Assembly: GCA_002422315.1 (NCBI GenBank)
Contig: DIUJ01000049.1
Span: 1,722 to 65,721, forward strand
Source: Bacteroidetes bacterium UBA6161
Lineage (GTDB): Bacteria > Bacteroidota > Bacteroidia > NS11-12g > UBA955
Direction of reading: 5' to 3'
Length of the DNA stretch: 64,000 nt
The translations under genes were made by a program, and so were the position numbers. This document shows positions 44,435 through 52,786 of this stretch, in pieces (position 1 is the stretch's first letter; each line of letters opens with the position of its first letter). The notes beneath the pieces are model-generated. The model was given only the letters and a program-made list of their open reading frames with translations. It searched no databases and was not told the DNA's origin.

Positions 44435-44971
44435 ATGAAATACCTCCTGATTTTAGTAACACTTAGCCTATCCAGTAATACAAACATGAAAGAAATTTAT
44501 ACATTTTCAACTCAAACAAAAGTCAATGAATGGTATGTTGTCAACGATGGTGTGATGGGTGGTATATCAAAAAGTTCTTTGGAGCTTACTGATGCAGGTC
44601 ATGGACAATTTTCGGGTCACGTATCATTGGCGAACAACGGAGGATTTGCCTCGATCCAATTAAACAAAACGATAAAACTAGCGGAAGAAAAGAAGTTTAT
44701 TGTTTTGCGTGTCAAAGGCGATAGCAAGGCCTATGAATTTCGTTTGAAGAGCGAAATTTCGCAATCTGAGTCTTACGTACACCAATTTACTACTACGGGA
44801 GAATGGGAAAATATCAAGTTGCCATTAAGTGAATTCTACCCTCAGTTTCGAGGGCGTAAATTGAGCATCCCAAATTTCAATTTTAAAAGCATTGAACAAG
44901 TGAGTTTTTTAATTGCCAACAAGCAAGAAGAAGATTTTATATTGTTGATTGATTGGATAGGTTTGGAGTAA
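44435..44971 (+). CDS. CIA30 family protein
   Basis: A 178-aa protein of the complex I intermediate-associated protein 30 family: WYVVNDGVMGGISKS, the FSGHVSLANNGGFAS segment and the C-terminal IEQVSFLIANKQEEDFILLIDWIGLE-type strands (beta-jelly-roll, carbohydrate-binding-like fold). The short hydrophobic start (MKYLLILVTLSLSS) could be a signal peptide. Bacterial members have no settled role. It stands alone between two repeat-bearing gaps. Confidence 0.88.
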   Translation: MKYLLILVTLSLSSNTNMKEIYTFSTQTKVNEWYVVNDGVMGGISKSSLELTDAGHGQFSGHVSLANNGGFASIQLNKTIKLAEEKKFIVLRVKGDSKAYEFRLKSEISQSESYVHQFTTTGEWENIKLPLSEFYPQFRGRKLSIPNFNFKSIEQVSFLIANKQEEDFILLIDWIGLE

Positions 44972-45039
44972 ATTTAAAAATTGACAGTTACTATTTTGAA
45001 GAAACGTAAAACATTCGGGCGACAAATAGGCCGATCCGA

Positions 45040-45111
45040 TAACATCGTGTGTGCGATATAGCCATGCCGTAGGCGCAACACAGGGCTAAATCGTCAAGCG
45101 CTAAAGCGTTA
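45040..45111. other. attC-like folded sequence at the gldD 3' end
   Basis: A 72-base sequence bounded by TAAC (45040-45043) and GTTA (45108-45111). Inside are ATCG/CGAT (45044-45057), TAGCC/GGCTA (45059-45088) and CGCT/AGCG (45099-45108). The outer AAC...GTT ends, the length and the internal pairing resemble an integron attC site, but the consensus core is not exact. Its last bases are the gldD stop codon. Confidence 0.4.
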
Positions 45112-45705
45112 TTTCCACTTAAAACTTGAAATAAGCTCCATTACATCTTCTGATAAATGCGAATAAATAGGAGCGATAGAGTCTGGATTAGTTTTATAAT
45201 TAAAATATAATGCTCCTCTAAAATAACGAGATTGGTTATCACATAGATAAAAATTCAAGTTAGTTGCGGTATTTCCTTTAAGTTTATAGATAATACCACT
45301 CATAGAGCTATCTTTATTTGTTACTTCAATTTCTTCAATATCATCTGCTTTCACTATGTGCTTATAAACCAATTTTCGAGTGTCTTCATAAAGTGAATCA
45401 AATCCATTGCTGTTTGTGTATTCATGGTAACTAATATGAAGTGTGGCATCAAAGGGCTCAAAATACAAATTATACCAACAAGGTTTATTTTGGGTATATA
45501 GTTCTTCTATTTTTAAAGAAGAGTAAATAGGTTTCTTAAATGAGTAATTGCAATGGGCAGAGTCGAAAATATTGTATTCATGAGAAGGCAAATATATTCT
45601 TGGATAGGATATAGGCCTGGGATTGTTTTTCTCTTGACAAGAAAAAACAAGACTTATAAGGATAAGTAATAAGACTTGCTGGGTATTAAGTAGTCTTTTT
45701 TTCAA
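45109..45705 (-). CDS. gldD: Gliding motility lipoprotein GldD
   Basis: A 198-aa lipoprotein (lipobox VFSC, Cys 23) needed for gliding in Flavobacterium and found through Bacteroidota with type IX secretion. CQEKNNPRPISYPRI, the CNYSFKKPIY segment, PCWYNLYF, HISYH and RGALYFNYKTNPDS match the family pattern. It overlaps gldE by 20 bases. Gliding itself cannot be concluded from these genes alone. Confidence 0.88.
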   Translation of the reverse strand: MKKRLLNTQQVLLLILISLVFSCQEKNNPRPISYPRIYLPSHEYNIFDSAHCNYSFKKPIYSSLKIEELYTQNKPCWYNLYFEPFDATLHISYHEYTNSNGFDSLYEDTRKLVYKHIVKADDIEEIEVTNKDSSMSGIIYKLKGNTATNLNFYLCDNQSRYFRGALYFNYKTNPDSIAPIYSHLSEDVMELISSFKWK

Positions 45706-47029
45706 TTTTTAAAGTTTTAATTCGTCTTTTATCAGCTGCTTCTACTGTAAATTCAAATATCTCATAACTTAATTTTTGATTTTTATTAGGAATTTTCCCA
45801 GCCAATTCTAATACCAATCCTCCTAAGGTTTCGCTATCACCTTTGATAGAATCAAAATAATCTTCTTCCATTTCCACTAATTTGCAAAAATCAATTATAA
45901 GCATTTTAGCATCCACAGAATAAGTGTTGTCATTGATTTTAGTGTAGAGGATGTTATCTACATCAAATTCATCATTTATTTCGCCAAATATTTCTTCTAA
46001 AATATCTTCTAATGTCACTATTCCAGATTTGCCACCGTATTCGTCTACAACCACCGCAAAATGTACCCTCTTTTCTTGGAACTCTTTAAGTAGGTCGTCA
46101 ATTTTTTTTGTTTCTGGTACAAAAAATGGCTGCTTGATTAATCTTTTCCAATTATAAGTTTCATCTTCTTCAAGAAACGGCAGAATATCTTTTATGTACA
46201 ATACACCTTCTGTATGATCAAAATTATCTTTATAAACGGGCATCCTCGAATATCCGTTTTCTCTTACAATATGAAGCAATTCTTTAAAGTTAGAATCTAT
46301 ATCTACTGAAACTACATCCATTCTAGGCTTCATTATTTGCTTCACTTCCGTATTTCCAAAGTTTATTATTCCCTTAAGAATAGCTTTTTCTTCTTTGTTG
46401 GTATCTTCCCCAGAAGTTATATCTATGGCTTGATTCAATTGTACCGCAGAGAGTTTTTCTTCTTTATGTTTTATTTTTTTATCCAACCATCCAACCGATT
46501 TAGATAGCGGTAAGATAATGAATAGAAAAGTTTTTTGGAATAAGTAAATTGGGTAATTTAAAAAGCATGCAGTTTTAATATTGAATCGTGTAGCATAGGT
46601 TTTTGGGATAATTTCTCCAAACAAGAGTAAGAAAAATGTCACACCCAAAACTCCAATAACAAATGCAGCAATAGGGGATAAATTACTCCCTTCTATATCT
46701 ATCAAATAAGTAGAAATTATTATGAAACCTACATTCACTAAATTATTTCCAATTAGTATTGTAGCAAGTAACAATTTGGGGCTTGAAAGTAATTCTTGAA
46801 TTCTTTGGTGTTTTTTTTCGTCCTTAGTATTTTTAATTTCTTCTAAATCAGTTTTTGAAAGAGAAAAGAAAGAGTTTTCAGCTGCAGAAAACAAGGATGA
46901 AAGACCAAGAAGAATAAGTAACACAATAAACCAAAATATGTACATTCCAGCTTGTTGAAAAAACTCAACTTGGAACAATAGGTTTAATATCATAAATTGA
47001 CTTTCCGAGTCGGGGGGAGGGAAATCCAT
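45686..47029 (-). CDS. gldE: Gliding motility-associated protein GldE (CNNM/CBS family)
   Basis: A 447-aa membrane protein: DUF21 membrane domain (about 30-200, four hydrophobic segments), paired CBS domains (about 225-345) and a CorC/HlyC C-terminal domain. The family is related to Mg/Co exporters; GldE is the form encoded with gldD. VMKPRMDVVSVD-type entry into the first CBS domain is clear. A TATTTTTG box ends 5 bases before the ATG, so the transcript may lack a leader. Confidence 0.88.
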   Translation of the reverse strand: MDFPPPDSESQFMILNLLFQVEFFQQAGMYIFWFIVLLILLGLSSLFSAAENSFFSLSKTDLEEIKNTKDEKKHQRIQELLSSPKLLLATILIGNNLVNVGFIIISTYLIDIEGSNLSPIAAFVIGVLGVTFFLLLFGEIIPKTYATRFNIKTACFLNYPIYLFQKTFLFIILPLSKSVGWLDKKIKHKEEKLSAVQLNQAIDITSGEDTNKEEKAILKGIINFGNTEVKQIMKPRMDVVSVDIDSNFKELLHIVRENGYSRMPVYKDNFDHTEGVLYIKDILPFLEEDETYNWKRLIKQPFFVPETKKIDDLLKEFQEKRVHFAVVVDEYGGKSGIVTLEDILEEIFGEINDEFDVDNILYTKINDNTYSVDAKMLIIDFCKLVEMEEDYFDSIKGDSETLGGLVLELAGKIPNKNQKLSYEIFEFTVEAADKRRIKTLKIEKKTT

Positions 47030-47033
47030 ATTG

Positions 47034-47041
47034 CAAAAATA
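47034..47041 (-). promoter_or_regulatory. -7 promoter box of gldE-gldD (TATTTTTG)
   Basis: On the minus strand TATTTTTG fits TAnnTTTG. Transcription would start at or next to the gldE ATG (47029), pointing to leaderless mRNA, or to use of the Met at residue 13. Confidence 0.45.
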
Positions 47042-47215
47042 GTCAAAAAAATTCTCAATTTAAATTTAATCCTAAAAATTTAAATTATGATTTTTTTAAT
47101 GCATGAACTTGATGAATTTGAAAATAAATTAGTAAGAGTATTGTTCTTTTACACTCTAATAAATTCATAATAAACCTACTAAGATAAGTACATTCAGATT
47201 ATAAAAGAGAATAAT

Positions 47216-47641
47216 TTAATCGTTGTCAAATTCAAAATCGGATTCATCAAACTCAATGTCGGAACTATTTACATCCGAAGCGTCATTGTTTTTGCTGTTA
47301 TTTCCTCCAAGTGTACTTAATACTTGAAACATCTTTGCTTTAATTTTGGTTGAATATCTTTTTGTTTCGTCTTTATCTATCCAACTTTCGCTTTTTATTT
47401 TACCCTCTAGATAAACTATACGTCCTTTTTTTAAGATTTTCGCAGCATTTTCTGCATTTCTGTCCCACAATTCTATATTGTGCCATTCGGTATACTCAGT
47501 TTTACCACCATTTTTATCAGATACAAGTTCATGAGTAGCTAGTGGGAAGGATGCTATGGCACGCTGAGTTTCGCCTGTATTAATATACCTTAATTCAGGG
47601 TCTTTACCTAATCTTCCTATTAGGATAACTTTATTAATCAT
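47216..47641 (-). CDS. ssb: Single-stranded DNA-binding protein
   Basis: A 141-aa OB-fold protein that coats single-stranded DNA: INKVILIGRLGKDPELRY, EYTEWHNIELWDRNAENAA and KGRIVYLEGKIKSESW are typical. The tail is acidic but ends FEFDND in place of the usual DDDIPF-like tip that recruits partner proteins. It lies 15 bases after mutY in an order (mutY-ssb-gldE-gldD) common in Bacteroidota. Confidence 0.93.
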   Translation of the reverse strand: MINKVILIGRLGKDPELRYINTGETQRAIASFPLATHELVSDKNGGKTEYTEWHNIELWDRNAENAAKILKKGRIVYLEGKIKSESWIDKDETKRYSTKIKAKMFQVLSTLGGNNSKNNDASDVNSSDIEFDESDFEFDND

Positions 47642-47656
47642 AGTTATAGTAGTTTT

Positions 47657-48697
47657 TTATTCAAATAGTATTTTTTCCATTAATCTGTGAACGGGAAATT
47701 TGTTAATTTCGTCTAAGTTCGTTTCAAAGGTAGAAAAATTTTCTAAAAAGCAAATTTCTGAAACATTAATTATCCAATAAGATGCAGTTATTTTTTTATG
47801 TGTTAGTAAATGAGTGAATTGCGTTTTTTTTTGAATGGATATAATTTCAATTTTTTTTGTGATTCTGTTTAATTCTTCTATGATTCTATCTTTGTGTATC
47901 ATTTTGGAATTACTTTCAAAATTTGGAAATTCAAACAATCCTTGCCAAATACCCGGTTCAATTCTTTTGGTTAAGTAGGTTTTTTCCCCATTTAGCATTA
48001 TTTGCAAAAAATTTAAGTTTAAGGGTTGGGCTTTTTGTTTTTTAATTTTTACAGGGAAATTAGCAATTGTATTGTTCTTGTATGCCCCACAATAAAGTTG
48101 AACTGGACAAATTTCGCAACGCGGATTTTTAGGAGTACAAATCAGAGAACCTAATTCCATTATTCCTTGATTGAAAAGGGAAGGTGTGACCTCTTGGACT
48201 GGTTTTAGGAGAATTTCTTCGAAAACTTTTCTTGCTTTTTCGCTTGGGACAGGTGTACTTACTTCAAACATCCTGCTAATCAATCTATAAACGTTTCCAT
48301 CTACCACAGGAATAGGATATTCGAAAGCAATAGAAGCAATGGCACTTGAAGAATAAGAGCCAACACCTATAATCTTGATAAGATCCTTGGGATTTTGAGG
48401 AAAAATTCCATTAAAATCTCTTACTATTTGATTAGCAGCTTTTAGAAGATTTCGACCCCTTGAATAATACCCCAATCCTTGCCAAAGTTTTAAAATATTC
48501 TCTTCTGTTTCATTTGCTAAATCACTAATAGATAAATATTTAGAAGTAAACTTAAGATAGTAAGGCAAGCCTTGTTCTATTTTTGTTTGTTGCATGATAA
48601 TCTCACTTAACCAAATATGAAAAGGGTCTTTTGAGTTTCTCCAAGGTAAGTCTCTTTTGTTATTTTCGTACCAGCGTATAATTTCTAAATTCCACAT
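47657..48697 (-). CDS. mutY: A/G-specific adenine DNA glycosylase
   Basis: A 346-aa repair enzyme removing A mispaired with 8-oxoG. Catalytic E32 (SEIIMQQT) and D133 (VVDGNVYR), a helix-hairpin-helix (GVGSYSSSAIAS), the 4Fe-4S cysteines C187, C194, C197 and C203, and a NUDIX-like C-terminal domain (about 215-346) are in place. The open frame runs back to 48838, into HU on the other strand. The true start is the ATG at 48697 (MWNLEIIRWYENNKRDLPWR). Confidence 0.94.
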   Translation of the reverse strand: MWNLEIIRWYENNKRDLPWRNSKDPFHIWLSEIIMQQTKIEQGLPYYLKFTSKYLSISDLANETEENILKLWQGLGYYSRGRNLLKAANQIVRDFNGIFPQNPKDLIKIIGVGSYSSSAIASIAFEYPIPVVDGNVYRLISRMFEVSTPVPSEKARKVFEEILLKPVQEVTPSLFNQGIMELGSLICTPKNPRCEICPVQLYCGAYKNNTIANFPVKIKKQKAQPLNLNFLQIMLNGEKTYLTKRIEPGIWQGLFEFPNFESNSKMIHKDRIIEELNRITKKIEIISIQKKTQFTHLLTHKKITASYWIINVSEICFLENFSTFETNLDEINKFPVHRLMEKILFE

Positions 48698-48736
48698 AAT
48701 TTTTCCTAATATTATGAAAACAAAACGATAATGATA

Positions 48737-48765
48737 TTGTTTAGTTAAATAAATCCTTATTTTTG
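48737..48765 (+). promoter_or_regulatory. Promoter of the HU gene
   Basis: TATTTTTG at 48758-48765 with TTG at 48737-48739 (18-base spacer). The leader that follows is almost free of U and rich in CAAAA repeats, a form that favours strong translation in this phylum. Confidence 0.6.
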
Positions 48766-48811
48766 CAATGCAAATCAAGACAAACAAAAACAAAAAACAA
48801 AAAACAAAATT

Positions 48812-49102
48812 ATGACAAAAGCAGACGTAGTAAACCAAATTGCCGAAAAAACTGGCGCTGACAAATTAATGGTTCAAGACACAATTGAGGCATTCTTCAA
48901 AGTTGTTAAAAATTCGATGGTAAATGGAGAAAACATTTACTTTAGAGGTTTTGGTTCTTTTATTTTGAAAAAAAGAGCTAAAAAGATTGCTAGAAATATT
49001 ACCAAAAATACTGCAATGGTAATAGACGAGCATTACATACCTAAATTTAAGCCTTCTAAAACTTTTGTAGAAAAAGTTAAGAAGAGTAATGCCCCTGCTT
49101 AA
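48812..49102 (+). CDS. HU family DNA-binding protein
   Basis: A 96-aa nucleoid protein that bends DNA. MTKADVVNQIAEKTG opens the helical dimer part and RGFGSFILKKR begins the DNA-binding arm. Divergent from mutY over a 114-base gap and followed after 29 bases by a TPR gene. Confidence 0.94.
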   Translation: MTKADVVNQIAEKTGADKLMVQDTIEAFFKVVKNSMVNGENIYFRGFGSFILKKRAKKIARNITKNTAMVIDEHYIPKFKPSKTFVEKVKKSNAPA

Positions 49103-49131
49103 TTAGTTTTATTTACCTTTGCTGTCTATAT

Positions 49132-49917
49132 ATGAAAAACAGCAAAGCAAGTATACTGATTATTTTAATCTTCACATCAGCACTAGGAATAGTATTGGTT
49201 TCTCTTAATTGGAAATCTTCGAAAATAGATAACTCCATACAAAAGAAAGTAGAAACAGATACCTTTTCTAGTGCTGATTTGTTTTTACACCTATCAGAAG
49301 ATGTAGCAGATGCAGGTCTTACAATCGATAAAGATTTTCCTATTAAGTCTATTTACAAATTAAAAAACAGCGACTCCATAGAAAAGTTAATAGATAGGGC
49401 AACTATTCAAGGCTTACCTTCCTTAGGTGCCTTTTATTACAGTCACTTGTATGATTTAAAAAGTATAGATAGCCTTATTTTAGAATCAGCTAAATTTTTT
49501 ATCGTAGCCGGAACAATGGCGAATAAAGAACAAAAAGCAATGAATTATTATGTACAAGCACAAAAAAATCTAGAGATATATCTTAAAAATAATCCACAAA
49601 ACAATACAGCAAAGGTCTTAAAAGGGTATACAATGGTTCGTACCCAACCAGCTCCAATGCAAGGAATAGGAATGCTTTTGGAGGTATTGAAAGAGGAGCC
49701 AGACAACATTGATGCGTTATATTTATTAGGAGAATTTTCCATAGAATCTCAACAATGGCAAAAAGCATTAGAAAGATTCAAAAAATTATTATCTTTGCAG
49801 CCCCAAAACCCCGAGTACTTATTTAAGTTAAGCGAGATTTATGGTAGAATGGAACAAAAAGACAGTGCTTCATTTTATTTAAAACAAGCTATAGACTTAA
49901 AGAAGGGCTCCAATTAA
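49132..49917 (+). CDS. TPR-repeat membrane-anchored protein
   Basis: A 261-aa protein with one N-terminal membrane segment (about 8-25) and tetratricopeptide repeats in the C-terminal half (about 130-255, e.g. PDNIDALYLLGEFSIESQQW and the following repeat). It is probably exposed to the periplasm and serves as a protein-protein scaffold. In Bacteroidota a gene of this kind often stands between HU and rng. No specific partner can be named. Confidence 0.8.
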   Translation: MKNSKASILIILIFTSALGIVLVSLNWKSSKIDNSIQKKVETDTFSSADLFLHLSEDVADAGLTIDKDFPIKSIYKLKNSDSIEKLIDRATIQGLPSLGAFYYSHLYDLKSIDSLILESAKFFIVAGTMANKEQKAMNYYVQAQKNLEIYLKNNPQNNTAKVLKGYTMVRTQPAPMQGIGMLLEVLKEEPDNIDALYLLGEFSIESQQWQKALERFKKLLSLQPQNPEYLFKLSEIYGRMEQKDSASFYLKQAIDLKKGSN

Positions 49918-49950
49918 TTTAGAAGTTTAACAATTTAAATATTATATACT

Positions 49951-50043
49951 ATGCCAAGCGGTAAAAAAAGAAAAAGACATAAGATTGCAACGCACAAAAG
50001 AAAGAAAAGACTTAGAAAAAACCGTCATAAAAAGAAGAAGTAA
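49951..50043 (+). CDS. Very small basic protein, ribosomal-protein-like
   Basis: A 30-codon frame starting ATG at 49951: 18 of 30 residues are Lys or Arg and three are His. It begins MPSGKKRKRHK and ends NRHKKKK. From memory, near-identical peptides are encoded just before rng in many Bacteroidota. Its composition suits a protein that threads into ribosomal RNA, like THX or L36-type proteins. I cannot tie it to a named ribosomal protein. It lies 33 bases after the TPR gene and 52 before rng. Confidence 0.7.
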   Translation: MPSGKKRKRHKIATHKRKKRLRKNRHKKKK

Positions 50044-50095
50044 TTCTTTTTAGTTTCTAACGTGTTGTATTATCTTATCATTAAAGTGACTAGTT

Positions 50096-51646
50096 TTGGT
50101 CAATGAACTATTTATTGAAAGAGTTTCTGGTGAAACTCGCTTTGCCCTATTAGCAGATAAAGCCTTAGTAGAGTACCACAAAGAAAGTGGTGACGAAGTA
50201 TTTAAGGCTGGTGACATTTATTTGGGTAAAGTCAAAAAAGTCGTTCCTGGCTTAAATGCCGCTTTTATTGATGTAGGTCATGAGAAAGACGCCTTTCTTC
50301 ACTACCATGACTTGGGACCCAATTTTAAATCCTATAATTCTTTTGTGCAAAATGCACATCAATTTGGTCTTAAAAACGGTCTTATTGAAAATGTTGATTA
50401 CGAAAACCCTATTCACAAAACTGGTTCTATTGGCGATTTGCTGAAAAAGAACCAGTTATTGGTGTTACAGGTTTTTAAAGAACCAATCCACAACAAAGGT
50501 CCTAGAGTAAGTTGCGAAATTTCTTTCGCTGGAAGATTTGTTGTTTTGATCCCATTCTCGCGTCAAGTTTCTGTTTCTAGAAAAATTGGCAATCCAGACA
50601 AAAAAAGAGAACTAAAAGAGTTAGTTAGAAAAATTAAACCAGATAATTTTGGGTTAATTGTTAGAACTGTTGCAGAAAATGTAGATATTGCTGAAGTTGA
50701 AGCAGACTTGAAAACATTGATTAGTAAATGGTATCAAGTAGTAAAAATGCTAAAAGGTGCAACACACAAAACAAGATTGCTTGGAGAAGGCTCAAGAAAT
50801 GAAGTTTATTTAAGAGATATTCTTAACGATTCATTCGAAAATATTTACGTAAGTGATGCAAGCTTGGCTGATGAAACTAAGTCAATTATTCAGAAAATTG
50901 CACCAGGCAAAGAAAATTTAGTTAAAATTCATAAAGGTAAAGATGCTCTTTTTGAACATTTTGATATTGAAAAACAAATTAAAAATTCTTTCGGTAAAAA
51001 AGTCCCTTTTTCAGCAGGTTCTTATCTTATTATAGAACATACAGAAGCACTCCATGTTATCGATGTGAACAGTGGTAGACAATTAAATTCAGGTGAAAAT
51101 CAACAGGAAATTGCACTTCAGGTAAACTTAGATGCAGCAAAAGAGATAGCAAGGCAACTAAGGTTGAGAGATATGGGTGGTATAATTGTTGTAGATTTTA
51201 TAGATCTTAAGTCTCCCGTTCACAAAAAACAATTAGACGATAAATTAAAAGACTACATGAAATATGACAAGGCTAGACACACCATCTTGCCAATGTCGAA
51301 GTTCGGTTTAATTCAAATTACAAGAGAAAGAATTAGATTAGAAACAATAATCGTTACTACTGAAACATGCGCCGCATGTAATGGTTCTGGTGTAACCGAA
51401 TCCGTTAATTTATTGGAAGATAGAATTGCTGAATCCTTGGGATATTTGTGGTTAAACCAAAATATGAAGAATTTAACCTTGGTCGTAAATCCTATTTTGT
51501 ATGCTTATTTCACAAAAGGTTTACCATCTCTAAGAGTAAAATGGTTCTTGAAATTTGGCAAATGGCTAAAAATAAATTCTGATTCTAAAATGCCCTTAGG
51601 AACATATCTGTTTGAAAATGAAAATGGAGACGAAATAATCTTCTAA
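50096..51646 (+). CDS. rng: Ribonuclease E/G family endoribonuclease
   Basis: A 516-aa single-strand RNA endonuclease for rRNA maturation and mRNA decay. An interrupted S1 domain (about 38-125), the catalytic DVNSG with a second Asp in VVDFIDL, and the zinc-link CAACNGSG are present; the degradosome-scaffold tail of RNase E is absent, so it is the G type. The start is TTG at 50096 (MVNELFIER); the near ATG at 50103 is out of frame. Confidence 0.93.
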   Translation: MVNELFIERVSGETRFALLADKALVEYHKESGDEVFKAGDIYLGKVKKVVPGLNAAFIDVGHEKDAFLHYHDLGPNFKSYNSFVQNAHQFGLKNGLIENVDYENPIHKTGSIGDLLKKNQLLVLQVFKEPIHNKGPRVSCEISFAGRFVVLIPFSRQVSVSRKIGNPDKKRELKELVRKIKPDNFGLIVRTVAENVDIAEVEADLKTLISKWYQVVKMLKGATHKTRLLGEGSRNEVYLRDILNDSFENIYVSDASLADETKSIIQKIAPGKENLVKIHKGKDALFEHFDIEKQIKNSFGKKVPFSAGSYLIIEHTEALHVIDVNSGRQLNSGENQQEIALQVNLDAAKEIARQLRLRDMGGIIVVDFIDLKSPVHKKQLDDKLKDYMKYDKARHTILPMSKFGLIQITRERIRLETIIVTTETCAACNGSGVTESVNLLEDRIAESLGYLWLNQNMKNLTLVVNPILYAYFTKGLPSLRVKWFLKFGKWLKINSDSKMPLGTYLFENENGDEIIF

Positions 51647-51702
51647 ATTTCATTTCCATTGATTTGGAACTAATATATATAATCTCCTTCTTCTATTTTC
51701 CT

Positions 51703-52785
51703 TTATTTTTGAACTCTTTGGTATAGCAATAATCCTATAAATCCATAAATCAGAATGGGTATAAATACGGATATATATGCAGGCATAATTCCAGCAGCTG
51801 CATAAGAATTAAATAGTTGAACTACAAATAGAAAACTAAAGCTAATTACTATTCCAATTCCAAGATTTACACCAATCCCTCCTCTGCTTTTTTTGGAAGA
51901 AACAAATACTCCTATAAGAGCCAAAATTATAGTAGACAATGGCCCAGCTATTCTTTTGTATTTTTCTGTTAGAAACAAATGAACTGTTTCAGATCCTCTT
52001 TCTCTTTCAGAGTCTATAATTTTATTCAATTCAAATAACCCATAAGATTGAAAATCTTCGGGCCTTCTAAAAAAATCAGATGGATTAAATTGCAAAGAAG
52101 TGTCTAGCTCGTATACCTGTTTAAACTGATGACTGCCATCTTTATTATAATCTCGTATAAACACATCTCTTAAATTCCATTTGTGAAGCGCTTTGTTGTA
52201 GGATAATCTTCTTGCATACAGCTTAGATACAAGTTTTTCTTTTGAATCATATTTTTCAATTGTAAGGTTTGTACCAGTACTATCATATTGACTAAACCAC
52301 CCCAGGGACATAAAAACTCCTGGCTTAATTTGCCTGTGTATGCTTTCTTTATAATTGTAATTGTTTCGGGTATAATTGTTTTCAAAGTCAACCCTTTTTT
52401 TGTCAGAAATAGGAATAATCCAAGCGGTTAGTAAAAAGGAAAAAAAGGCCAAAATGAATGCAGTAATGATATAAGGTCTTAACAATCTGATGTAAGAAAC
52501 CCCAGATGCTAATATAGCAATAATTTCTGAACGTTGGGCAAGCCTAGAGGTGAAGAAGATAACGGATATAAATATAAATATAGGACTGAACATATTCATA
52601 ATACTGGGAATAAAATTTATATAATAATCTAGTAAGATGGCTTTTACAGGTACTTTATTCCCCATAAAGTCATCCAATTTTTCCCCTAGGTCAAATACAA
52701 TTATTATGATACTAAATAAACCTATTGTAGCAAGAAAAGTAGTTAGAAATACTTTTATTATGTATTTGTCAATTTTATTTAGCAT
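51703..52785 (-). CDS. LptF/LptG family LPS-export permease
   Basis: A 360-aa YjgP/YjgQ-type permease with membrane segments at both ends (three near 10-120, three near 275-355) around a periplasmic beta domain. It would work with LptB and an LptF/G partner to pull LPS from the inner membrane. The partner gene is not in the window; which of F or G this is cannot be told. It is the last gene of the ubiE operon, one base after tgt. Confidence 0.88.
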   Translation of the reverse strand: MLNKIDKYIIKVFLTTFLATIGLFSIIIIVFDLGEKLDDFMGNKVPVKAILLDYYINFIPSIMNMFSPIFIFISVIFFTSRLAQRSEIIAILASGVSYIRLLRPYIITAFILAFFSFLLTAWIIPISDKKRVDFENNYTRNNYNYKESIHRQIKPGVFMSLGWFSQYDSTGTNLTIEKYDSKEKLVSKLYARRLSYNKALHKWNLRDVFIRDYNKDGSHQFKQVYELDTSLQFNPSDFFRRPEDFQSYGLFELNKIIDSERERGSETVHLFLTEKYKRIAGPLSTIILALIGVFVSSKKSRGGIGVNLGIGIVISFSFLFVVQLFNSYAAAGIMPAYISVFIPILIYGFIGLLLYQRVQK

Positions 52786-52786
52786 G

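Noticed and set aside
48698..48838. N-terminal extension of mutY
   Set aside because: It would run into the HU gene and its promoter on the other strand; MutY homologues start at MWNLE-type sequence.
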